From Nitrospinota bacterium (lineage in GTDB: Bacteria; UBA8248), in assembly GCA_028820795.1 (NCBI GenBank), contig JAPPHK010000028.1, positions 1-40,454 on the forward strand: a DNA stretch of 40,454 nucleotides, in the 5' to 3' direction. Below the pieces are notes generated by a model that was not told the DNA's origin, made no database searches, and saw nothing but the letters and a program-made list of their open reading frames with translations. Below are positions 1 through 7,292 of the stretch, piece after piece. The position numbers and the translations under genes were made by a program. How positions within the stretch are numbered: the stretch's first letter is position 1; each line of letters begins with the position of its first letter.

Positions 1-9
1 AGCACGTTC

Positions 10-2136
10 TCAACCGCTGAAACAACTCCCGTCACCCTGCCGCCGAACGTTTACATGTATTTCTTCTGAGATGAACTTCAAATTGTCTAATTCAACAGAT
101 TGATCTCGGAAATCGCTTACGCGAATGTATGGATGTTTTGTCGGATAACCGGCAAACTGTTCTCCCTTTGGGAGCCTCTTTCCTCCTTTAACTTCACACA
201 CCTCCCCCAACGCCACCATCGGCCATTCGGGATCGATCGCTATATGCGGGCGGTAGTTGTCAACCACCGCGCGCGCTCCGTCGATGACCTTCTGGTAGCC
301 CTCGATTTCAGCGATGATCTCTTTTTGAATATCAGGAGGCGGGAGGGGGATTTGGATTTCCGATAATTGTCCTTTAGTAACCCCCTGAATCGTTGAACCT
401 TGACTAACCTTCTTGAAATTTTCGACTTTATCCTTAAGCACATACACGAGATAGTCTGCGTTGATCGTATCTTTTATGATTAGTCCTTGGGAATCCTGGC
501 TAATACAAACATCAAAGTCATTCCTGAATAACTTCCCTAGTCCAACTCTTGTTACTACTATCAGATTCCCCTTAGGGATTAAGTTAGTCGCTGATTCTTT
601 AATGGCTTTCTCTGTGATGTACTTCCGGGGCATCGCGGTCTTGAGGTCCACGATGTCCGCGCTTGTAATCCACGGAATATCTCCATTCCAGTAATCTTCA
701 TTTTTTGTTGATGGCGTACCTCCGCTTAAAATACCGTCGCAAATTTCCCCTAACTCCACCATCGGCCATTTCGTTTTTGAGAGAACTCGATTCTCCCGAT
801 ACCTCTCCCCACTCAGGTTGTACTCCCCGCCCCCTGCAATCTTCTCCTTCTCGACGACTAACCCCAACGTAGGTTCGAAGTCGTCAAGCGATTCCCCCGC
901 CCGCCCGCGTCTCAGATATTCGAGAATTTCCGCCTTCGCCTGCGGCAGGTCGTTTTTATCAATCTCCCGCCGCTGCGCTCCCAGGTCGAAGCCGTCGTTC
1001 TCCACTTTGAAGAAAGCGACATGGCCCGTTTTCCTCGCCAGTGCCCGATCCAAAATAAGAACGGAGGTCTTGACTCCTGCATAGGGGTTGAACACGCCCG
1101 CAGGGAGCGAGACCACGGCGACTAGGCATTCCTCCACCAGCATTTTGCGAAGCTGCTTATAAGCGTTCTGGCTCTGGAAGATGATCCCCTCGGGCACAAT
1201 GATTCCCGCGCGTCCCCCCGGTGTGAGATGCTCGGCCATGTAGTCCACGAAGAGCACTTCGCTTCGTTTGGATTTGACTGAAAAGCCGTTGTGTGGGCGG
1301 ATGCCGCCTTTGGGCGACATGAACGGGGGGTTCGCCAGAATCACGTCTGCGAAATCTTCCCAGCGCTCCTCGCTGGTGAGCGTATCGTACTCGAAAATAT
1401 GCGGGTCCTTGAGCTCGTGGAGATACATGTTCACCAGCGAGAGGCGCACCATGTCGGGCGAAATGTCGTAACCCTTCAAGTTGTCGGCCAGCCGCTTCCT
1501 CTCCTCTGGCGTCAAGGCGCCTCCGCCGTTAGCCTCCGCGTTTGACTTCAGAACGTGCTTGTAGGCGGAGATGAGAAAACCGGCGGTGCCGCAGGCGGGG
1601 TCGAGAATCTTCTCGTCCTTTTGGGGGTCCACTATCCCGACGATGAAGTCGATGATGTGGCGCGGCGTGCGGAACTGGCCGGCATCGCCCTGCGATCCGA
1701 GAACGGACAGCAGGTATTCAAAGGCGTCGCCCAGCCTTTCCGAATGCTCATAGCTGAACTCGTCGATGACCTTGAGAAACATTCGAAGCGTTTCGGGGTC
1801 TCGGTAGGGCAGAAAGGCGTTCTTGAAAATATCCCGAAACAGTGGCGGTATTCCGGGGTTTTCTGACATTTTCGTAATAGCGTCGGCGTAGAGGTTCAGA
1901 GTCTCGAAGCCGCCCAAACCCCCGCGAGTCAGTTTGGGCCACCCGTAGCGGGCGAAATCCCCGCCGAAGAAGCTGCGCTCCCCGCCCAGTTCCTCTATCT
2001 GCGCGTCCATGTCGTCCATGAACTTGTAGATGAGGGCGATGGTGATCTGCTCGACCTGGGACTTGGGGTCGGGAACCTTGCCCACGAGGATGTCGCGGGC
2101 GGTGTCGATGCGGCGTCTGGTGTCGGCGTCGAGAAT
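10..2136 (-). CDS. hsdM: Type I restriction-modification HsdM-HsdS fusion, C-terminally truncated
   Basis: N6-adenine methyltransferase subunit fused in frame to a specificity subunit; it would methylate the recognition site and guide HsdR. Residues count from the ATT start used here. The HsdM part spans about 1-450, with SAM motif DPACGTAG near 179 and catalytic NPPF at 269-272. HsdS begins at WPMVELGEIC (about 457): a first target-recognition domain, then a helical spacer (about 603-622). The second half starts with the matching WPMVALGEVC (about 638) but stops after some 70 residues, where about 150 or more are normal. The last nine residues (QGDGSCFSG) do not look like the family, so the 3' end is broken or chimeric at the window edge. 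Start: GTG at 2085 is the first conventional codon, but the 17 codons upstream (LDADTRRRIDTARDIL) match the usual HsdM N-terminus. An AGGAAG sits 7 nt before ATT at 2136. It lies 51 nt after the protease gene. Confidence 0.88.
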   Translation of the reverse strand: MLDADTRRRIDTARDILVGKVPDPKSQVEQITIALIYKFMDDMDAQIEELGGERSFFGGDFARYGWPKLTRGGLGGFETLNLYADAITKMSENPGIPPLFRDIFKNAFLPYRDPETLRMFLKVIDEFSYEHSERLGDAFEYLLSVLGSQGDAGQFRTPRHIIDFIVGIVDPQKDEKILDPACGTAGFLISAYKHVLKSNAEANGGGALTPEERKRLADNLKGYDISPDMVRLSLVNMYLHELKDPHIFEYDTLTSEERWEDFADVILANPPFMSPKGGIRPHNGFSVKSKRSEVLFVDYMAEHLTPGGRAGIIVPEGIIFQSQNAYKQLRKMLVEECLVAVVSLPAGVFNPYAGVKTSVLILDRALARKTGHVAFFKVENDGFDLGAQRREIDKNDLPQAKAEILEYLRRGRAGESLDDFEPTLGLVVEKEKIAGGGEYNLSGERYRENRVLSKTKWPMVELGEICDGILSGGTPSTKNEDYWNGDIPWITSADIVDLKTAMPRKYITEKAIKESATNLIPKGNLIVVTRVGLGKLFRNDFDVCISQDSQGLIIKDTINADYLVYVLKDKVENFKKVSQGSTIQGVTKGQLSEIQIPLPPPDIQKEIIAEIEGYQKVIDGARAVVDNYRPHIAIDPEWPMVALGEVCEVKGGKRLPKGEQFAGYPTKHPYIRVSDFRDQSVELDNLKFISEEIHVNVRRQGDGSCFSG

Positions 2137-2173
2137 GGGGTTTCTTCCTATGGGAATGATATGATCGATCAGA

Positions 2174-2203
2174 CGTGATTCGGGAAATTACCCGCGAATC
2201 ACG
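2174..2203 (-). terminator. Stem-loop enclosing the retropepsin stop codon
   Basis: CGTGATTCG pairs with CGAATCACG (9 bp) around a 12-nt loop that contains the TAA stop of the protease gene. There is no T-tract, so it is more likely an RNA-stability or partial-attenuation element before hsdM than a classical terminator. Confidence 0.35.
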
Positions 2204-2628
2204 ACCTTGCCGGTGATGCCGTTATAATCCATTTGAAAATTTCCGAGAAACGTCCGGCCTATCAGGGCGAAATGCCTTTGCCCGCCGGAAACCAGGTCGA
2301 CCCCGGCAAAAGAGCCGTATTGTATATGATCCAGCGCGGGAATATATATCTGCGCCGCGTGCATATCGGCGACGTAAGCGCCGCCGATTCCAGCCAGATT
2401 TTCGCGATCCACAACCGGCAGTTTCAACTGGGCGGCCAGTTGTTTGTCGATGCAGCTTATCGTCGCTCCGGTATCCACGACGGCATGGATTTGCTGAATC
2501 GAGGGGATGGGAATGCTCCCCTCTTTTCCCGGGTCGAAAGTCGGGTCGAAGCCGACGTCCACCAACAGTGTCGGCCCGTATTTGACCAGATCCTCCCGAT
2601 TGGAGAAGCCGCAATCCGTGCTAAGCAT
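2188..2628 (-). CDS. Retropepsin-like aspartic protease
   Basis: 146 residues, the size of a single-domain retroviral-type aspartyl protease that works as a homodimer. The catalytic motif VVDTGATISCID has DTGA at residues 52-55. The family's second hydrophobic-Gly motif appears as ALIGRTFL (121-128), followed by a beta strand. There is no signal peptide or membrane segment, so it is probably cytosolic. ATG at 2628 overlaps the stop of the upstream 80-residue gene in ATGCTTAG, which implies translational coupling. It sits between hsdR and hsdM on the same strand, 51 nt before the latter. Related bacterial proteins are generally annotated as aspartyl protease family proteins with unknown substrates. 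A role in the restriction system is inferred only from position. Confidence 0.85.
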   Translation of the reverse strand: MLSTDCGFSNREDLVKYGPTLLVDVGFDPTFDPGKEGSIPIPSIQQIHAVVDTGATISCIDKQLAAQLKLPVVDRENLAGIGGAYVADMHAAQIYIPALDHIQYGSFAGVDLVSGGQRHFALIGRTFLGNFQMDYNGITGKVVIRG

Positions 2629-2863
2629 CTATCGGCCTGTACAATACCGACGCCGGCAAAGATTGCGGCCTCGCGCCGATTTGGCGAATCAGGTAAGGGC
2701 CTGCGCCGAACTTCTTTACCGCCACTTGCGCCGCATCATGAAAACTATCGAAAGTTCCGATAAACTCTTCCTGGTGAAACACAACCCATTTCCCCAGATG
2801 TTGCGCCTCCAGGCGTTCACGCATCTTTTCGAACGCCGCAATGTCATTATCTAATGCGTCCAT
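2621..2863 (-). CDS. 80-residue protein coupled to the retropepsin-like protease
   Basis: Small soluble protein of unknown function. An acidic, helical N-terminus (1-22) is followed by a compact region with GKWVVFHQEEFIGTFDSF (about 24-41) and FGAGPYLIRQIG (about 52-63), suggesting a small alpha/beta fold. From memory, short proteins of this pattern are often encoded just before retropepsin-like proteases, but I cannot name a family with certainty. ATG at 2863 was chosen because the homology-like part begins there; a longer form to 2923 would need a non-ATG start and has unconvincing residues. Its TAG overlaps the protease ATG by 8 nt, so the two are probably made together. Confidence 0.7.
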   Translation of the reverse strand: MDALDNDIAAFEKMRERLEAQHLGKWVVFHQEEFIGTFDSFHDAAQVAVKKFGAGPYLIRQIGARPQSLPASVLYRPIDA

Positions 2864-2968
2864 GTCCGCACCCCCCGAAATGGAAAAACGATTTTGTAGA
2901 AGGAAACGCGCCGCGCGCCGCAAATACCAAGACGCGGCTCAACGCCCGCCAAGGCGACCGCTCCCGAA

Positions 2969-3100
2969 TTACGCTGATACAGGGATTTTCCTGTCCGCCG
3001 CTCTGAATATCGTCTTGGTGCTTCGATTCGCAGTTCCGGTCGGGACTTCCATGACATTCCGGGCGGGGCGTCCCCATGATTTGCTCGTGTTCCGGCTCAT
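2969..3100 (-). CDS. 43-residue basic small ORF with strong ribosome-binding site
   Basis: Unrecognised. The predicted 43-residue protein is Arg/Lys/Ser/Thr-rich (two RP/RK-type basic patches) with no membrane segment. Support comes from the very good Shine-Dalgarno AGGGAGGT placed 7 nt before ATG, in the gap between hsdR and the protease cassette and on the same strand. A hairpin lies just upstream (3126-3148). A longer reading to 3208 exists, but the internal ATG with this ribosome-binding site is preferred. It could be a small regulator, an antitoxin-like peptide or a leader peptide. No homologue is recalled. Confidence 0.45.
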   Translation of the reverse strand: MSRNTSKSWGRPARNVMEVPTGTANRSTKTIFRAADRKIPVSA

Positions 3101-3125
3101 GGTTTGACCTCCCTGAGAATGAGCG

Positions 3126-3148
3126 TCTCCTGCTGCGAGGGCAGGAGA
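3126..3148 (-). promoter_or_regulatory. Hairpin upstream of the 43-residue ORF
   Basis: TCTCCTGC and GCAGGAGA form an 8-bp stem with a 7-nt loop, about 25 nt before the small ORF's start. It could protect the message or attenuate read-through from hsdR. A TTGATA/CATAAA pair 17 nt apart (3159-3187) is a weak promoter candidate just upstream. Confidence 0.35.
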
Positions 3149-3201
3149 TGACCCACTCTTTATGTCATGGCGCAAATCATTTATCAAACGCCGGCCGGAC
3201 T

Positions 3202-3241
3202 GCGCCATATCGCGCAGGGAATTCCTCTAAGGATATGGCGC
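3202..3241 (-). terminator. Stem-loop enclosing the hsdR stop codon
   Basis: GCGCCATATC and GATATGGCGC make a perfect 10-bp stem around a 20-nt loop; the hsdR TAG lies in the loop. There is no T-run after it. It mirrors the arrangement at the protease stop, so both gene ends may be RNA-processing or attenuation points in one operon. Confidence 0.4.
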
Positions 3242-5779
3242 AAACTTGTTCAAAGAAACGTAATCCTTGACGTAGTTCGGGATGAGAGCGCGATACTTCT
3301 CCGGCACGTTGCGCAAGTCGTCGAGTGAAAAAGCGGAGTTCGTGACGAGTTCGTTGTACCGCCTCTCGTCGATGACGGATCGAAGCCTGTCGCTCGTGAG
3401 ATACGCCTCGAAATAATTCCGAACCGCCGGAATGGCACTCGCTTCATCTGTTTCGTGCTCGGCGAGGAATTTGGCGAATTCCTCCTCCAGCAGGTCTCGC
3501 TTCGACTTGAACTCGGGGATGAGGCCGAAGACTTTCTCCAGAATCTCGCGCAGGGTGAGGCGGCGGTCCGCGTCGACGGCCTTGCGCAGCTTGTCGAGGT
3601 TGTAAAAATCCTCGGGCTTGTCGAACACTTCCCGGTTCACATGGTCGAGCACGCGCTCCCACTCACCGGCCCGGACGGCGGCGGCGATGGACGCATCCCC
3701 CTGAACGGTATCGCGGAACCTGTCGAAGAGCATGCGGTCGACCTTCATGCCCCGATATCCGATGGGCACTTCCTTTACCCCCGCGAGAATGTCCTCGCCC
3801 GTATACTCGTAAACGCCTCCTGTCGGAGTCGGCCCGTCGCCCTCACCGGGATCGTCCCCGCCCCGCCCGCGGCTTTGCGGCAGCTTCAGCACTTGCTCGT
3901 AGTCGTATTCGGTCTCGAAGTATTCATAGTTGCCGAAGAAATCGAAGAGCATGAACGTGGTCTTCTTCGTTTCATCCGATTCGGGAAAATCCCGCAAGAG
4001 CCGCTCGTCAATGATCTCCCGCCTGAAATCGTGCGTGCGCGTGCCGCGCCCTTTTATCTGCACGAAATCGGTGGGCGAGAAGATGGGGCGAATCAGGCCG
4101 AGGTTCAAAACGTCGGTGCAGTCGTAGCCCGTCGTCATCATCCCCACCGTCACGCAGACGCGGGCCTTGCTCGTGCGGTAACCATCCAGAAAGTTGGCCG
4201 AACCGAGCAGGTTGTTGTTCGAGAAATTGATGGTGAATTGCTGGGCGTCTGCGACCTGGGAGGTCACCTGCACGGCGAAGTCGGACTGGTACTTGCCCGG
4301 AAACATCCTGTCGGCGATCTCGTTCAATATCTGCGCGAGCTTGGCCGCGTGGTTCTGGCTTACGGCGAAGACGATGGCCTTTCCAACTTCCCCGCTCACG
4401 GGATCGCGCAGGGCCTTCTCCAGAAAGGTCTTGCAGAAAAGCTGGTTGGTCGCTTCGGAATAGAAGCGTTTTTCGAACTCGCGCTTCTTGTAGATTTCCT
4501 CCCATTCCTCGCCCTCATCGTCGGCGAACGCGGCGACGAAGCCCTGCTCCGAGAGAAGCTGCGTGGTAACGTCCGTGCGTGCGTCCATCACGGTCGCGTT
4601 GATCAGGTATCCGTCCCTCACGCCGTCGAGCAGCGAATAATGAAAAGTGGGCCGATCGATCTCGCAGCCGAAGGTGTGGTAGGTGTCTCGTTGCAGGCGG
4701 CGTTCCACCGCGCGCGGGTCGCGTATGGTCGCGTCGATCTCGTCGAAGTTCTTGAGGTAGGCGCGGGGCGTCGCCGTGAGGCCCAGCTTGCTGCCCACGA
4801 AGAAATCGAAAACCGCGCGCGCGTTGCCGCTTATCGAACGGTGCGCCTCGTCCGAAATCACCAGGTCGAAGTCCGTCGGTGAAAAAAGGCGCTCGTATTT
4901 GTCGTCGAACTGGAAGGATTGCACGGTGGTAACGACGATCTCGGCGCGCCGCCAGTCGTCGGGGTTGTGTTTGTAGACGACGGTGTCGTAGTCATTCGAG
5001 AGCAATTCCCTGAAGGCCTTGAACGCCTGCTCTTCGAGTTCGAGCCTGTCCACCAGGAAGAGCACGCGGCGGGCGTTGCCCGTGCGCAGAAACAGCTTGA
5101 TGATGGCGGCGGCGGTGAGCGTCTTGCCCGTGCCGGTCGCCATCTCGAACAGGAAGCGGTCGCTCCCTTCTCGCACCGCCTTTTGCAGCGCGTGGACAGC
5201 CCGCAGTTGATAGGGACGCAAAAAACGCAGCTTGTTGGCCCGGATGAATTCTTCGCGCTCGTGAGCGTTCTTCCAGGCGGCCTCCTTGGCGTAGTTCGGC
5301 CGCTGGGTGAGGACGATGTAGTCATCGCCGACTCGTTCGTCGATTAGTACCTGCGGATTGGGGGAAAACTCCCGGCGGGCGGATGCCGAGCCCGGCGCCG
5401 GAAAATCAGGAATGGAGTGAGGGTTTCCGTGTTCCAGATCCCAGAAGTAGTGACGGTTGCCGTTCGAGAGAATGACGAAGCGGCAGTTCTGAGAACGCGC
5501 GTATCTTCGGGCCTGCTCCTTGCCGACGAGCGGGTCCTTATCTTCCGACTTCGCCTCCAGGACGATGAAGGGGAATCCCGCCTCATCGAGCAGTAAAAAG
5601 TCGATAAAGCCTCTGGATGTTCGCTCGAAGTCATCGCCCAAAGCGTCAAGGTCCGCCGCCTTGATGGTGACGCTCGGCTCCAGGCAGATGTTGGCGGGCT
5701 TTCCGTCTTCGGCGAAGAAACGCCAGCCCGCCTCTTCGAGCAGCCTGTTTATCTTGACGCGCGCAGCCGCCTCGCTCAT
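3227..5779 (-). CDS. hsdR: Type I restriction enzyme HsdR subunit
   Basis: 850 residues: the motor and nuclease subunit that translocates DNA and cuts away from the recognition site. The N-terminal HSDR_N nuclease core shows FIDFLL (D60) and VLEAK (E75, K77), the usual D...ExK metal site. The superfamily 2 helicase core has Walker A MATGTGKT (213-220), Walker B DEAH (310-313) and LGLTATP (332-338). A C-terminal helicase lobe carries VQIKGRGTRTHDF (motif VI, arginine fingers) and is followed by an EcoEI-type C-terminal helical region. All key residues are present, so the subunit looks functional. ATG at 5779 follows a GAGGA about 11 nt upstream. It is the first gene of the locus and is divergent from the toxin-antitoxin operon. 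The operon order R-(small genes)-M/S is unusual in carrying three small genes between R and M. Confidence 0.95.
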   Translation of the reverse strand: MSEAAARVKINRLLEEAGWRFFAEDGKPANICLEPSVTIKAADLDALGDDFERTSRGFIDFLLLDEAGFPFIVLEAKSEDKDPLVGKEQARRYARSQNCRFVILSNGNRHYFWDLEHGNPHSIPDFPAPGSASARREFSPNPQVLIDERVGDDYIVLTQRPNYAKEAAWKNAHEREEFIRANKLRFLRPYQLRAVHALQKAVREGSDRFLFEMATGTGKTLTAAAIIKLFLRTGNARRVLFLVDRLELEEQAFKAFRELLSNDYDTVVYKHNPDDWRRAEIVVTTVQSFQFDDKYERLFSPTDFDLVISDEAHRSISGNARAVFDFFVGSKLGLTATPRAYLKNFDEIDATIRDPRAVERRLQRDTYHTFGCEIDRPTFHYSLLDGVRDGYLINATVMDARTDVTTQLLSEQGFVAAFADDEGEEWEEIYKKREFEKRFYSEATNQLFCKTFLEKALRDPVSGEVGKAIVFAVSQNHAAKLAQILNEIADRMFPGKYQSDFAVQVTSQVADAQQFTINFSNNNLLGSANFLDGYRTSKARVCVTVGMMTTGYDCTDVLNLGLIRPIFSPTDFVQIKGRGTRTHDFRREIIDERLLRDFPESDETKKTTFMLFDFFGNYEYFETEYDYEQVLKLPQSRGRGGDDPGEGDGPTPTGGVYEYTGEDILAGVKEVPIGYRGMKVDRMLFDRFRDTVQGDASIAAAVRAGEWERVLDHVNREVFDKPEDFYNLDKLRKAVDADRRLTLREILEKVFGLIPEFKSKRDLLEEEFAKFLAEHETDEASAIPAVRNYFEAYLTSDRLRSVIDERRYNELVTNSAFSLDDLRNVPEKYRALIPNYVKDYVSLNKFAPYP

Positions 5780-5825
5780 CGGGTCCTATTCCTCGTGATA
5801 TAAATCTATTATTCAGGTCCTGCTT

Positions 5826-5854
5826 GTTTTATCCCCTTCACCACACGAGGGCAA
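5826..5854 (-). promoter_or_regulatory. Candidate hsdR promoter
   Basis: TTGCCC and TAAAAC are separated by exactly 17 nt, about 47 nt before the hsdR ATG. The -35 is fair and the -10 weak; there is no further support. Confidence 0.3.
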
Positions 5855-5931
5855 GCTTCATCAATCGGAACGAACTCCCCCTCAGGGGAAGTCCCGACCC
5901 CCTCATCAACCGGCAGTCTCGCCCCATTTCA

Positions 5932-6109
5932 ATGATAAGAAACGGTTTCTGTCTCCACCTCACGCCCCGCGTAAGGAAACCCGTAAACGACAAAATCCGC
6001 CTGCTCGTCACAGGCGGGCCTGAAGAACGCTTACCCTGAAGATACTCGCCCCGAATCGATATCCCTCGAAAGTTTCATCGGCGACGTGAGGCTCCTGAAC
6101 TTCCGGTAG
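5932..6109 (+). repeat. 178-bp duplicated segment, copy A, with conserved 40-codon frame
   Basis: Diverged direct repeat of 12644-12822. Both copies begin ATGATAAGAAAC and contain a hairpin CCGCCTG/CAGGCGG. Both carry an open frame of 40 codons ending in TAG (copy A residues 13-26 are KNAYPEDTRPESIS). Of 15 differences in the variable part of that frame, 12 are synonymous. Neither copy has an ATG, GTG or TTG to start it. The rest of the 397-bp hsdR/antitoxin gap holds only the promoters listed and a degenerate CCCCTCAGGGG repeat near 5882. Confidence 0.7.
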
Positions 6110-6118
6110 TTTCCTCCC

Positions 6119-6156
6119 TTGACGTCGCTCAATAATATGGTCTATACTAGACTATA
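6119..6156 (+). promoter_or_regulatory. Toxin-antitoxin promoter with overlapping operator
   Basis: TTGACG (6119-6124), an 18-nt spacer and TATACT (6143-6148) form a good sigma-70 promoter. The dyad GTCTA-TAC-TAGAC (6140-6152), extended by TAT/ATA with one mismatch on each side, covers the -10. This is the expected site for autorepression by the antitoxin or the complex. The leader before the antitoxin ATG is about 20 nt. Confidence 0.75.
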
Positions 6157-6176
6157 TTTACTCGCTTGAGGGAGCC

Positions 6177-6461
6177 ATGGCCGAACAACATCCCGAACCC
6201 CGCCGCGTCTGGACCGTCGCCGAGGCCAAGGCGCGTCTGTCCGAAGTGTTGCGCCGCGCCGAGGAGGAGGGGCCGCAGCACATCGGCAGGAGGCGGCCCT
6301 TCGTGGTCGTGCCCGCCGAGGCGTGGGACGCGAAAAACCCGCCCCGCAAGCCCATGGGGCAGTGGCTGGTCGAGAACATGCCGCGCGGCGCGAACCTGGA
6401 GATCCCGGCAACGAGAAGTTCCCGGAGAGAGACCCCCTTCGCCGATGAAGAGGCCGAATGA
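6177..6461 (+). CDS. Phd/YefM-family antitoxin
   Basis: 94 residues, the normal size. The N-terminal part VWTVAEAKARLSEVLRRAEEEGPQ (written with breaks in the protein: VWTVAEAK about 11-18, RLSEVLRRAEE about 20-30) is the Phd/YefM DNA-binding and dimer fold. RRRPFVVVP (about 38-46) is its conserved beta strand. The acidic, likely disordered C-terminus (PFADEEAE) would wrap the toxin. GAGGGAG lies 2 nt from ATG by its nearest G and 8 by its first. The stop overlaps the toxin start by 4 nt (ATGA). It should repress its own promoter through the dyad at 6136-6156. Confidence 0.88.
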   Translation: MAEQHPEPRRVWTVAEAKARLSEVLRRAEEEGPQHIGRRRPFVVVPAEAWDAKNPPRKPMGQWLVENMPRGANLEIPATRSSRRETPFADEEAE

Positions 6462-6877
6462 GCGGGTTCCTCCTCGACACCAACGTCATTTCGGAGTTGA
6501 CGAGGGACGCGCCGCATTCGCGGGTGACGGCGTTCCTCGCAGGCGCTGAGGACCTGTGGCTCTCCGCCGTCGTACTGCACGAGCTGGATTTCGGCGTGGC
6601 GCTGCTGCCGCCCGGCCACCGCCGCGAGGGAATCCGCGCGACATTGTCCGCATTCACCTCGGAATATGAGGATCGGGTTCTGCCCGTGGGGCGGCCCGAA
6701 GCCGCCCGGGGCGCGGCCTTGAGGGCGCGGGCGCATCGGGCGGGCCGCGTGCTGGATATGGGGGACGCGCTGATCGCGGGGACGGCCGCGGCGCACGACC
6801 TTGCGATCGCGACGAGAAACGTCCGGGATTTCGACGGCCTCGAACTCGACGTCGTGAACCCCTGGGACGCGCCGTAG
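6458..6877 (+). CDS. PIN-domain toxin (VapC/FitB-like ribonuclease)
   Basis: 139 residues; a Mg-dependent endoribonuclease toxin. The four acidic residues of the PIN active site can be read: D in FLLDTNVISEL (residue 7), E in LHELDFG (about 42), D in DMGDALIAGTA (about 101) and D in VRDFDGLEL (about 119-121). TNVISEL and NPWDAP are typical of the FitB-like branch that pairs with Phd-type antitoxins. Translation is coupled to the antitoxin by ATGA. An inverted GGCCGC/GCGGCC lies just after the stop with no T-run. The module is intact and probably active. It lies beside the restriction locus, as toxin-antitoxin modules often do. Confidence 0.92.
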   Translation: MSGFLLDTNVISELTRDAPHSRVTAFLAGAEDLWLSAVVLHELDFGVALLPPGHRREGIRATLSAFTSEYEDRVLPVGRPEAARGAALRARAHRAGRVLDMGDALIAGTAAAHDLAIATRNVRDFDGLELDVVNPWDAP

Positions 6878-6987
6878 GCCGCTTCACCGGATCGGAAGTC
6901 GAGGCGGCCGCTTTGTGGCCCCGAACCCTCCTTGTCGGGGTTGGTGAAAAACCTCCCCAAAGCGTTGAGGATGCGAGGGTTTTGTAG

Positions 6988-7007
6988 GGGCCGCATATAT
7001 GCGGCCC
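6988..7007. repeat. Palindromic repeat with ATATAT core
   Basis: A perfect 20-bp dyad with arms GGGCCGCATA and TATGCGGCCC, preceded by GTAG. It is a variant of the TGTAGGG palindrome family found elsewhere here. The 733-bp gap 6878-7610 holds this and the next three repeats; I see no gene in it. Confidence 0.7.
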
Positions 7008-7039
7008 GTGTCGGATGGCGAAAAATTCAGGGTCGCATA

Positions 7040-7065
7040 TATGTCGGACATATATGTCCGACATA
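7040..7065. repeat. Perfect 26-bp palindrome
   Basis: Half-site TATGTCGGACATA is followed at once by its reverse complement with no spacer. It lies 32 bp after the previous palindrome. It could be a repeat remnant or a regulator site; it is about 545 bp upstream of tauA, which is too far for a simple operator. Confidence 0.75.
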
Positions 7066-7084
7066 CAACAGAAACGGCAATGGT

Positions 7085-7155
7085 GCCGGAATGACGGCGG
7101 TGGTCAATTCGGAACGAGGAGGTTCTTTTTCAACAACCCCCTCAAGGGGGGAGTG
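7085..7155. repeat. Dispersed repeat (GCCGGAATGACGG ... CCCTCAAGGGG type)
   Basis: The first 25 bp equal those at 13636-13660; the aligned 56 bp then continue to CTTTTTCAACAACCCC. The tail CCCCCTCAAGGGGGGAGTG matches the terminal repeats of the 196-bp element at 19072-19267 and the copy at 15396-15430. Confidence 0.7.
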
Positions 7156-7292
7156 GTTCTTCGTTCTTCATTCGTCGCCAATGACCCGCAAGAGGGAGAG
7201 CCGTTTCATCCACGTATGACCGTTGAGAAATCTATTGCCGGTTGTTGGGAGACTAAATCAACAGTCCTGATAATGCAGGAATCGTTCAGCAG

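Noticed and set aside
3455-4882. 475-residue open frame antisense to hsdR
   Set aside because: GC-rich shadow frame of a clear HsdR gene; no motif, no ribosome-binding site and composition rich in V/L/R/E typical of antisense frames.
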